This document shows, one piece after another, positions 54,921 through 64,000 of a stretch of DNA of 64,000 nucleotides. The position numbers and the translations under genes were made by a program. The stretch covers positions 56,122,039-56,186,038 of the forward strand of contig OY294067.1 of assembly GCA_958510875.1 (NCBI GenBank), read 5' to 3'. The stretch is from Endomychus coccineus (Eukaryota; Arthropoda; Insecta; Coleoptera; Endomychidae). The notes under the pieces are model-generated. The model was not told where the DNA came from and searched no databases. It saw nothing but the letters and a program-made list of their open reading frames with translations. Numbering within the stretch: position 1 is the first letter of the stretch; the number at the start of each line of letters is the position of its first letter.

Positions 54921-55613
54921 GGGACTAAAGTGCCTTTTAATCCCTCAAGTGATCTTCACTCTCGGCATAAAAAGTCACACTTTAGGTGTTTTGGCAGGAA
55001 ATGGAAATGTTTTAAGGACAAGTCTAGGAAGCCAAAATAAGCAAGATGAGCACATATGTTCAATTCTGATTTTCATTTGTTATTCAAAAATAATTAGGTT
55101 TTTCTTTCTGAAAAGTTAATCAAGTTAACTTTGATAATGTTATCCCAAATGAGAATATTAGGCAACATGTAAGATTGTGAAAATGCCTCACAAATTCAGT
55201 CATAAAGAATTTGCAGATATGATGTTTGTTTATGGTTCTTGTAATGGCAGTACTGTTCGTGCAGTAAAGTAATTGTTTCTGAAAAACAGCACGGGCTCAG
55301 TTTAGAACTTGAAGAAGATATTCTGGATATATATAATCCCGATAATCCAATTTCAAATTTCACACACAATAGTTTAGAGAACACTAAAACAACAAGGTTT
55401 GAACGCTTTTCATGTGCAACAAGTACAAAATCTTCAAGAATGCGATTATCCTTTAAGGAGGTTCCCTAGGATAATGATTTTAAAGCGAGATTTTATCTAA
55501 ACTTGGCTGAATTGTTATAAATATAGTAAACAACAATATCCTAAATTTTTAAAACGATTAGGTAGCTGTGAGGAGAGATATAATAAAAATAAAACCCCTC
55601 AAAATTACATGTA

Positions 55614-57946
55614 TACAGGGTGTCCTCGAACTGCGTGACAAAAATAAAACCGAAGATTCTTTGATTCGAAAAAAATTTGATGGCCTTTTTACTTTTGCCT
55701 CAAGTGTCTTGTTTAGCCGGTAGAGGGCTTCAAAGTTGCAAAAATAATTTTGTTTTTTCGGTATAACTTGAGAACGTGATGAAGGACTTTTACAATATTT
55801 GGCAGGTGAGTTACTGTCAATAATAGCCGTTTTTGAGAGCGGAGCATAGAGCCTTAGAGACCATAGAAATGGCTCAAACTTGAGGATGTAACGGGAAAAG
55901 TGTCCAGAACTTTTTTGTTGTCGATGTAATTCACTCCATTATTTTTTATGTAGATAGCTTATCTAATTTGAAAACTTTTCTTACTCTTAGAAAATTTTGA
56001 TAAAATCAACGGATTGCTTGAAAAAAATAATTTTCGAGTCTCTGCAATTTTGGCTTACTAATTTTACTTGATTAAAATACCTTAGTTGCCTTTGCTTTTC
56101 TAATGTCATTTTGGCATTTGAAGAATTCATTCTCAAAACTGTCAGTTTTTACTTTGCTTTCCGTAAAAATTTTATAAAATTATGGCTCAAAATTTCACTA
56201 ACACTGAAATGGTTAATATCTCGGTAAAACACGAATAATAAAAACAATAGAAATGGGGAAACGATGTGATTATTTAGGAAAAACAAATGCTAAATTAAAA
56301 GAAACAACAAAACTTTTTGGGAAATCGCTAAGGCATCAATTGTTCGAAATGTTGCCCATTTTCCTGAATACACAAATTAATACGTTTCAAGAAATTGGAT
56401 TGAACTCTGGCTAGTACTTCAGGATCATTCTTCAATAAATCCGCTTCATGATTAATTCGTTGCAACAATTCCTCTCGTGTGTTTACTGGAGCTGCATAAG
56501 CTTTCGACTTCAAAGCCCCCCATAGAAAGAAGTCGCAGGGCGTCAAATCAGGGGAGCGGGCCGGCCAGTTCACTGGTGCATCGTGTCCTCTACCTATCCA
56601 GCGATCTGGATATTCCGCATTCAAATGTCACCTCACAGCTAATGTGAAATGAGGAGGTGCACCATCATGGATAAACCAGGCCACGACGAATGTGTAAGGG
56701 CAAGTCTTCCAACAGTTCAAGTAGCCTTTGTTCCAAAAAGTTCAAGTAGTTCTCCCCGTTCAATCGATCGGGTATAACGGTAGGGCCAATAATAAAGTTA
56801 TCCACAATTCCAACCCAAACATTGATTTTAGTTTGATTCTGAAAATATGTAACTTCCGTTTCATGAGGATTTTCATCAGCATAGAAATGTTCATTATGGA
56901 GGTTAAAAAGACCACATCTCGTGAAAGTATCTTCGTCCGTGAACAGAATTCTTCTACAAAAATTGGAGTTTGCGTTTTGTCTTTGGACAATAAGCCGACA
57001 GAAATCTAGTCGATGACCTGGATCCATGGGCAATAAGTCTTGAACTGTTTTAATATGATAGGGATACAACAGTTCTTCTTTCAGTACATTATGAACTAAT
57101 GATTTTGAGGCTCCAATACGAAGTCCCACACGTAGTGTGCTTATCCCAGGTTCAGTTTCAACCGCTTCCAGTATCGCTTCTTCGAGCTCTAACGTCCTTC
57201 TTGTCCGTCTGCGTCTAGTTTCTCTGCGATTTGCTTCAAATTTGCCAGTTTCGCGAAGGTATGCCGATTTGGAATTCTGCGATGCGGATATCTTTCCCTT
57301 CTCCGGCCATTGCAACGACAAAGTCCATAAATCAATAACATATCAACCATTTCAGTGTTAGTGAAAATTTGAGCTATAATTTTATAAAATTTTTACGGAA
57401 AGCAAAGTAAAATCTGACAGTTTTGAGAATAAATTCTTCAAATGCCAAAATGACATTAGAAAAGCAAAGGCAACTAAGGTATTTTAATCAAGTAAAATTA
57501 GTAAGCCAAAATTGCAGAGACTCGAAAATTAATTTTTTCAAGCTAATCCGTTGATTTTATCAAAATTTTCTAAGAGTAAGAAAAGTTTTCAAATTAGATA
57601 AGCTATCTACATAAAAAATATCGAGTGAATTACATTGACCACAAAAAAGTTCTGGACACTTTTCCCGTTACATCCTCAAGTTTGAGCCATTTCTATGGTC
57701 TCTAAGGCTCTGTGCACCACTCTCAAAAATGGCCATTATTGACAGTAACTCACCTGCTAAATATTGTAAAAGTTCTTCATCACGTTCTCAAGTTATACCG
57801 AAAAAACAAAATTATTTTTGCAATTTTGAAGCCCTCTACCGGGTAAACAAGACACTTGAGGCAAAAGTAAAAAGGCTCATCAACTTTTTTTCGAATCAAA
57901 GAATCTTTGGTTTTATTTTTGCCACGCAGTTCGAGGACACCCTGTA
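55614..57946 (-). mobile_element. Tc1/mariner element with ~600-bp inverted repeats, copy 2
   Basis: Same family as 28388-30686, reversed. Ends TACAGGGTGTCCTCGAACTG and the inverse CACCCTGTA, with TA on both sides (55612-55613, 57947-57948). Arms about 55614-56212 and 57345-57946. It is inserted inside a TTAA-flanked element and is therefore younger than that element. Confidence 0.92.
56328..57321 (-). pseudogene. Transposase of long-repeat mariner, copy 2, frameshifted
   Basis: Frame 57321-56665 encodes RRTRRTLELEEAILEAVETE, SLVHNVLKEELLYPYHI, RRILFTDEDTFTRCG (first D), WVGIVDNFIIGPTVIPDRL and NFLEQRLLELLEDLPLH. A small insertion near 56690 breaks the frame before the HDGAxPH box; the rest, 56624-56328, carries DAPVNWPARSPDLTPCDFFL and ends HFEQLMP. 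Copy 1 has a different lesion (a deletion near 29550) and is intact here. Confidence 0.88.
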
Positions 57947-58734
57947 TATATGGCTGATCTATCTTGAAGCTAAAATTTTACACACGGATTCTGTAATATT
58001 GTTTAAACAAATTCAATACTAATTTTATCCTCATAGTAACTTTTTCAATAGAAAAATTGAGAAATTATTACAAAATTCAATAATCTGGCAACGTTGCTTT
58101 CTTTTTCTTTATAGAAAGTGGCGCGGCAATTCAAATTCAAATATAATAATAACATGAAAAATATAATTCGTTTTATTATCTCTTTGATACAATTTACAAT
58201 TAGTACATCAATGAGATTAGATGGCATGCAGTGAAAATGTATAGTTTATAAACTCATTTTTAACAATATTAAAACAGATTTTTATTACACTTTTCACAGA
58301 ACATTTGATTTGAAACATAATCATAGTCAATAACGCGGACACCATCAATTGAAATAAATTGATTATCAGAAGAAATGAGGTTAGGCATGGTTTCTTCTGT
58401 ATTTCTTCTTTCACCGAGTTTTGTCCCTACGATTTTTAGACGCATTCTATCGTTGTATACTTTTCAGTCACTCTTTTCCCTTCATAAAAATAACGGTTTT
58501 TTTTACCCGGTGTTTCTAGTATTTTAGTACTCATTTTTAAATAATTTTAAATAAACAAAGTGAACAAAAACACATGTAATGTACGCATGGTATAATGTGT
58601 ATACATAAGTATGCGTCAACGCGTATAACGCTAAGAGCGACGTTGTCATATTTCTTCCACCTCTCCTCCCCGCAACTTACAATCCCCCGCATAGGTAGGG
58701 AACCTCCTTAAGACAACAATTTTGTGAATGATTA

Positions 58735-59310
58735 CACCGTGCATGCGACCCATTTTTTAAAATCTCCCAAAATATCTCGAAAAAGACGCTTCGCACGGAA
58801 ACATACAAAAGTTTTGAAGGGCCTATCCGATTTAATCGAAAAATTTGCATCCCCATTCAATTCGGGATGGGGGAAAGTGACAACTTTGAAACTAGAGTAA
58901 CGCTAGGATCAACAGACGTAAAAACGATGGATAAGACAATCGGTGGATATTCAACTGTGGTAAAATGAAACCACACTAAAATCTCAAATGGGATCACCGA
59001 ACTCCTTTGTTCAACTCAATTTTGGAAAATTAATTCTCAAAACTATTCACCGATTGTCTCCATTATTATTCTGTTTTGTCGATTGTAGCGCCATATATCG
59101 AGAATAAAAAAAAATTCTACTTAATTTTCGACGATCTATAAGAATCTGTAATAAAAAATAGGGGCTCCCTTCTAAAATTTCAAAGTTTCCCCCTCCTTGG
59201 TCCCAAGAAGAGTGGAGATGAAATTTTTTGACAGAATCGGATAGACCATTCAAAACCGTGAAACTTTTGTACAGAACATTTTTGCCGCGAATGTATATTT
59301 CCCAAGATAG
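58735..59310. repeat. Foldback element of about 0.57 kb
   Basis: The left arm (about 58780-58890: ACATACAAAAGTTTTGAAGG, CCTATCCGATT, AACTTTGAAA) recurs inverted at about 59185-59290, and GACAATCGGTG near 58938 pairs with CACCGATTGTC at 59048. The arms are imperfect. No protein. Confidence 0.6.
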
Positions 59311-59381
59311 GGTATAAGAATTCGTGAGAACATAAGTTATTTGAAGTTTTAAAGGCTACGTTTTTATTTGATTTTTCCGCC

Positions 59382-60998
59382 GATGAGCCAGTGAAGACGA
59401 AACAGCTGTTTGGAAGTATTTAGCTGTGATGTCACTGATCGAACCAGAGAAACTTATACTACATTTATGGATTAGAATAATTTCTAACAAGTAATTAGTT
59501 AATTATCGACTCTTACATTTGTTAGTGTTGTCCTCTGGCACATTTTGTACTAACATCGCCCGTTGTGACTTTTATGAAGTACGAAAGATCCATTCAGTAA
59601 ATGTTCACATTGCGTTGATTTATCCTAGCCTTAGGGACATCTTCTCACGGCTAGATGGCGTTAGTTGTTCATTACCTCTAGCACTTTCTGTTGTTGGTAA
59701 TATATACCTCAGCAGATATATCGATCGCAAACAATAGAGTCTCATTGTACCGCTGATGACTCGGGAGAGAATCTACTAGGCCGGAGAGAAACTGGCGGTA
59801 GATTCAGCAAGCAACACCTCTTCGCGGTTCTCGAGACAAGTCACCCTTCGGGGCCAAACTAACGTTGCCACTGCAAAAGATCCGGTGAACTGGGCACCGC
59901 ATACATTTTCACCTCTAAAACCACGACCCCGTGCCTTCTTATCCCAGGGATGCTGGTCGGAACGGATTCACGGACGTGGTAGACACATGCGGAAGGCCAA
60001 ACTTGAACGAGGCCGGCGATGGTTCGTAAACGTAGCTTAGGCTAACGCGAGCAGGCGAGTGGGGCTATTCCTCATGAGTCAGGGGGAATAGCTAGCAAGT
60101 ACCGTGCCTGTTGCACCATAGGTAATGCTGGTTCTCGCTTAAAGTAACCTCGGCCTGCCTGAGCAGGGGCGAAAAAAGGTACCGCTGCGAAACGTCAGGT
60201 AAACGGTGCACCACATGTCGTTTACCCATAAAAACCACGGCGCAGTGCCTTCTTATCCCAGATGGCTGGTCGGAACGGATTCACGGCCGTGGTGGCATAT
60301 GCGGTAGGCTATTTGAACGAAAGCCGATCGTTTACTCGTATCGTTCCTGGTGAAACAGGTAATTACGAGGAGGTGGAATTGACCATAGCCCAGAAGGGGC
60401 AGTATATGGGTCTAGCAAGCAAGCTCTATCTTGGGTATGCACGGGACAGGGTCCTATGTATGCCTGAGATGGGACCGCCTAAAGTAGTCCTGCCGGGGGC
60501 GAAAAAGCTGCCTCTGCGTGGGTATTATGCTGCACCACATGGCTTTACTCATAAAGTCCGGTGTCTGTGCTTCTTATCCCAGATTTCTGGGCAATTGATT
60601 CGCGGCCAAGGCAACCAATGTGGAAGACCGATGATAAGAGGTCGACGGCGACTCGTCAAACGGGAGCTGTTATAAATTATAACACGAGTAGACAGGGGGA
60701 GAGGGGCCCAGACGGTTCAAAAGACCGTCTCCTCTCCAATTAAGGCGTTGGTCTCTGTCGGGCAGTGGCGTGCTGTTTATGTTAGGGGAGGGCAAGTCAC
60801 TAACAGGTCTAGAGTCCACTAGACGGGCAGGCCGGAGGGACCGAGGTCCTACTCCACAGTTATCAACATGTACAGCTGATGAGCCAGACAAGACGAAATA
60901 GCTATCCATAACTATTTACCTGTGCTACTGATCGATCTAGAATGACCTATACTACGTTTGTGGATTGGATTAATTTCTAACAAATAATTGTTCAATCA
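59382..60998. repeat. GC-rich block bracketed by 120-bp direct repeats
   Basis: Direct repeats at 59382-59500 and 60878-60998 (GATGAGCCAG ... AAGACGAAA ... TACTACRTTTRTGGATT ... ATTTCTAAC) enclose about 1.4 kb. The core 59740-60860 is far richer in GC than anything else in the window. Inside it a degenerate block recurs about every 315 bases (GCCTTCTTATCCCAG at 59934 and 60247, GCTTCTTATCCCAG near 60571, each followed by GG(T)CGGAACGGATTC or a relative and CGTGG). The plus-strand open frame 60262-60675 (MAGRNGFTAVVAYAVG...) has no recognised homology and could be incidental. Confidence 0.6.
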
Positions 60999-61190
60999 CA
61001 CAAATTGTATTTCCAGAATAAAAAACACATACATTCATTCAAGATAATATTTTCTATATATTTTGCAATATTATTAGCGTTTCTCTCGTTACAGGTATAG
61101 ACATATATTATGCAACGTCTAGACATTTTATAATTTGAGCTTATAATGTCATCAAACCCGATGGTATTTCGAAATTTCGCCGTTTATTGT

Positions 61191-61566
61191 AAACACTGAA
61201 ATGGTTAATATCTCGGTAAAACACGAATAATAAAAACAGTAGAAATGGGGAAACGATGTGATTATTTAGGAAAAACAAATGCTAAATTAAAAGAAACAAC
61301 AAAACTTGTTGGGAAATCGCTAAGGCATCAATTGTTCGAAATGTTGCCCATTTTTCTGAATACACAAATTAATTCGTTTCAAGAAATTGGATTGAACTCT
61401 GGCTAGTACTTCAGGATCATTCGTCAATAAATCCGCTTCATGATTTTGAAGCCCTCTACCGGGTAAACAAGACACTTGAGGCAAAAGTAAAAAGGCTCAT
61501 CAACTTTTTTTCGAATCAAAGAATCTTCGGCTTTATTTTGGCCACGCAGTTCGAGGACACCCTGTA
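61191..61566 (-). mobile_element. Long-repeat mariner, copy 3, internally deleted scrap
   Basis: Starts inside the left inner region of the family (AACACTGAAATGGTTAATAT, equal to copy 2 at 56200), runs through the transposase C-terminus (AGGCATCAATTGTTCGAAAT), and at 61444-61446 jumps from TCCGCTTCATGATT to TTGAAGCCCTCTACC near the right terminus, ending CACCCTGTA. The outer left arm and most of the coding region are missing. Confidence 0.85.
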
Positions 61567-62089
61567 TATATATATATAGATACAAATTTGGTATACGTCT
61601 ATGTTCCTTAATTCTTCAAGTTTTCATATTTCTACCAAAACATATCAACAAGAATAATATGCAACCGATATGTCTCGCTGTAGTTTTAGCTTATATTCTT
61701 GTTTTACTGTTGTACGTTTCTGCAAAAATTGTGATGGTTCCTTGTTCCATAACTTGAACTGGCTACATTAAGTGAAGATGAAGCAAATCAAACTATTGGA
61801 TTGCTACTTGGAGGTGCGCGACATATTTATGTGGCTAAAAGATTTGTCGTTTGAGCAACCGATCCAACGAGACGGAACTATTCTGAAATACTAAGAGAAG
61901 CCAGGCCAAGATCATTCAATGCCACGAAAGACCTTTTTATTGCAATTGAAGTTCATATTATTCCTCAAACTGTTCTAAATGATCTTATGGAAGCTCTCGT
62001 TCGTCAAGAGCAAATCACAGAGATCAACGTTGCTTTCGTAATTTAACGGGTATTTTTTATACTTTGCGACTATATGAGAGGGAAACCTA
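61567..62089. other. AT-rich DNA, nothing secure
   Basis: Starts with a TA microsatellite at the mariner end. The stretch 61770-62040 has near-coding composition but no family I recognise. Confidence 0.35.
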
Positions 62090-62362
62090 TAATGTTCGAA
62101 GAATATCATGTGTGCCAGCAGTGGAATGTAGGAAGAGGAGATAGGCATTCGTATTTTTCTTGAATGTTTGGAGGTTATAGATATAGGGAAAGACCGCACT
62201 AGGTAAAGAGTTCCACTGTTCGACAAAACAATGAAGTCTGGTAGGAAGAAGTTCGGCAGGTCTGGAGCTTGTCAGTGAAAGGGTGACTAGTTTGAGCTCG
62301 TCTACTCTGCCTATCTGGAATCTTTCGCGATGGAACAACAGACGAGTTTTCTGATGAACACC
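62090..62362 (-). pseudogene. Jockey-like LINE 3' fragment, left half
   Basis: Nearly identical in order to 1575-1760: GGCATTCG-ATTTTTCTTGAA, GGTTATAGATATAGGGAAAG, TAGGTAAAGAGTTCCAC, ATGAAGTCTGGTAGGAAGAAG, GGTGACTAGTTTGAGCTC. The minus strand encodes the LINE C-terminal LPxRLHCFVEQWNSLPS (a typical W-N-x-LP tail). Interrupted at 62362 by a solo LTR and resuming at 63650. Confidence 0.75.
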
Positions 62363-63649
62363 TGTAACGTGTAAATTCCACTTAACGGCTTAGAAATGGC
62401 CGCTGTACTACAATCGGTTCACTCCTGTGACGTCAACTATGCTAGACCGTATATACTCCGAGTCATGGTCATTCAGTGTCAGATTCTGTAGTTACCGCTT
62501 CTATTTCGAGGTCGTTCTGTGAGACATCGAAGCACCGGAAACACCGAGAAAATGGCGTACTTTTTGTCAAATCGTCCAAGTGGAAGGTCGTGTTGCTAAG
62601 TTATTTCAACAGGAAGGTGATACCAAGCTTATGTTTGGAACCAAATTCTGGGAATATTCTTCCGTTGAAATCAAAGGCATCAATTACCAATTTGGATTGG
62701 AATAATTGGAATTATTTGTGTAATTAATGCACCTTAGGGGATTAAAACTTAGTTTCAACGTGACTGGTTTTGGACAGAAGTAAAGTTGTTCCATAACCCT
62801 ATCGTGATAGGGGTAAATATCTTTGTAATTCCATTTGATTTATTCACTGACTTCAAGAATTAATTTGCCTTCCCAGGTGATATCTGATAGGACATAGGTT
62901 AGTCCTAATTTTGTTCAACAATCGTTATGTATTCTGTTCATGTCTGTCTTCTGAGGACAATAGAGCAATAGAGGTTTGAACATTTCTTGATTTCAGAGTT
63001 TTTTGTTTATGTTGTGGAAAATTCAACAAGTGTACGAGTTCTGAGGTTGGCTTAAATCTGCTGTGGAAAAATTGCTTTAGAAGTTGCTGATTTACTAGTG
63101 ATGTATCATCGTGGAAACTGTATTAGAATTGTGGCAGGAATCCATACATCGAGTAGGAAGTACTAATCCATATTCGAGCAAATATAACATCTTACCCAGC
63201 AGTCACCAGGTCAGGCTACCCAACTTTTGGTTTATGTAACATTTGAATTAATCATTTGAGTACTTGTATATGTGTAAATTTAACTGTTCACTTTGATTTA
63301 AGCAATTTAACTTCATCCATATTTCAATTCATTCACTTCATAACTCATTAATATTAAGTTCTGTTATAAATTGTATCAACAATAGTATTTCAATTACCAG
63401 TAAATTTCAATCATTCTGGGTACAGATCTTTTATTTTTTGTATACTTCCAGGGTAATTTAGCCTGGGGACATTTGAATGTTTGAATCCCCTAGTTAAGTA
63501 ACTTAATTTTATTGGTTGGTTAAAATACTCTGGTGCCCAAATTTTAACATCTGAAATATAACTCACGACCGTCTCCACTGTAGCTGTCGGCAACCAAGCG
63601 ATAAAATAGAACTTATAGTTTATCCACAAGAGTAATTTGTACCCTTACA
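62363..63649. mobile_element. Probable solo LTR, copy 2, inserted in a LINE
   Basis: Starts TGTAACGTGTAAATTCCAC and ends ACCCTTACA, as at 38326-39332, but about 280 bases longer, mainly from an extra segment near 62815-63000. The flanks CACC and CCCC are a near-match 4-bp duplication. The LINE sequence broken at 62362 continues at 63650, which independently fixes both ends of the insertion. Confidence 0.65.
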
Positions 63650-64000
63650 CCCCTTCCATGGAAATATCTATAGAAAATGGAGATATCTTCCACCATTCTT
63701 CGATGTTCTGGAGAGGTCAATGAACTAATAAGTGTGACATCATCAATTAAACGATTAGCTCTCTTCTGGATAGAATCCAAGAGCTTCAGAGTATGTTTGG
63801 GAGCCCAACTCCAAACATGTGAACAGTACTCCAGGACAGGTCGAATCTGTGCTTTGTAGATTATGAGGGGCTGTTGGAATGTAAAATAGCTCTTGGCACG
63901 GAATAGAAAACCAAGTTTTTGTGAAGCGGTTTACGCAATGGAATTCACATGATCATCCCATGGGAGGGTGCTGTTGGTGGTGATCCCAAGCATGGCTATG
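63650..64000 (-). pseudogene. Jockey-like LINE fragment, right half, runs off the window
   Basis: Matches 1765-2030: TTCGATGTTCTGGAGAG, CTCTTCTGGATAGAATCCAA, GAGCTTCAG-GTATGTTTGGG, CAGTACTCCAGGACAGG, ATCTGTGCTTTGTAGA and GGTGGTGATCCCAAGCATGG. The minus strand encodes the HVWSWAPKHTLKLLDSIQK region of the RT C-terminus. The element continues past position 64000. Confidence 0.8.

Larger units (their letters stand above)
53140..55220 (-). repeat. Tandem triplication (period 866 bp) of a LINE fragment
   Basis: The marker AGCGTATATACCAAG occurs at 53176, 54041 and 54907, spacings 865 and 866. Units 1 (about 53140-54003) and 2 (54004-54870) are full; unit 3 stops near 55220. Units are roughly 95% identical by eye. 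Each full unit carries a minus-strand reverse transcriptase fragment and a noncoding block with TCCCTCAAGTGATCTTCA. The whole array is a local duplication of an already truncated retrotransposon copy. Confidence 0.88.
55457..58707. mobile_element. TTAA-flanked inverted-repeat element (piggyBac-like MITE) split by a mariner
   Basis: GGAGGTTCCCTA at 55457 recurs inverted at 58696-58707, and both ends are directly bounded by TTAA (55453-55456, 58708-58711), the piggyBac target site. Removing the mariner at 55614-57946 leaves about 920 bases with no transposase, so it would be a non-autonomous element. The right part (57949-58695) is AT-rich with a GC-richer end. Confidence 0.65.

Noticed and set aside
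60262..60675. 137-codon frame as a host gene
   Set aside because: It overlaps an internal tandem repeat of a GC-rich block, has no recognised domain and no splice context; kept only as an open frame within the repeat feature.

Overview
The window is AT-rich eukaryotic nuclear DNA. Spliced exons, very long introns and the transposon mix (Tc1/mariner, hAT, Penelope-like, Jockey-like LINEs) point to an arthropod, most likely an insect and perhaps a beetle; the order is a guess. There is no operon-like organisation.

One host gene is convincing. It lies on the minus strand from about 42758 down to 3280 and encodes the insect homolog of the RUSC1/RUSC2 (NESCA/iporin) adaptor. I resolve eight coding exons: 42601-42766 (first ATG at 42758), 33730-33937, 27349-27661, 20310-20632, 16251-16452, 10246-11942, 5628-6353 (RUN domain) and 3280-4049. 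All have AG/GT borders and compatible phases, giving 4,397 coding bases (about 1,465 residues). Exon 8 ends in a split codon, and the C-terminal SH3 exon expected for the family is not seen, so it should lie left of position 1. A splice acceptor just upstream of the first ATG suggests an untranslated first exon further right.

The introns are loaded with transposon debris. Intron 8 (left of 3280) holds a Jockey-like LINE. Intron 7 holds a 1.25 kb foldback element. Intron 6 holds a hAT remnant and degenerate repeats. Intron 5 holds a mariner carrying a nested MITE, a foldback and a Penelope-like remnant. Intron 4 is nearly featureless. Intron 3 holds a reverse transcriptase scrap and a classic DD34D mariner. 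Intron 2 holds Penelope-like scraps, a long-inverted-repeat mariner and a LINE with a restriction-like endonuclease. Intron 1 holds another long-inverted-repeat mariner, an RNase H scrap, a probable solo LTR, a small inverted-repeat element and a LINE endonuclease fragment.

Right of the gene (42.8-64 kb) I recognise no host gene. That part holds a LINE tail split by a MITE, an inverted pair of Penelope-like fragments, a 40-bp minisatellite with alternating unit types, an 866-bp tandem triplication of a reverse transcriptase fragment, a TTAA-flanked element with a mariner inserted in it, another foldback, a GC-rich block with internal repeats bracketed by 120-bp direct repeats, a third mariner fragment, and a LINE split by a solo LTR.

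The least explained signal is a recurrent core, CTGAYGA - hairpin - GAAA, resembling a hammerhead ribozyme. It occurs in the Penelope-like tails, in a foldback element, and at the start of both direct repeats around the GC-rich block.
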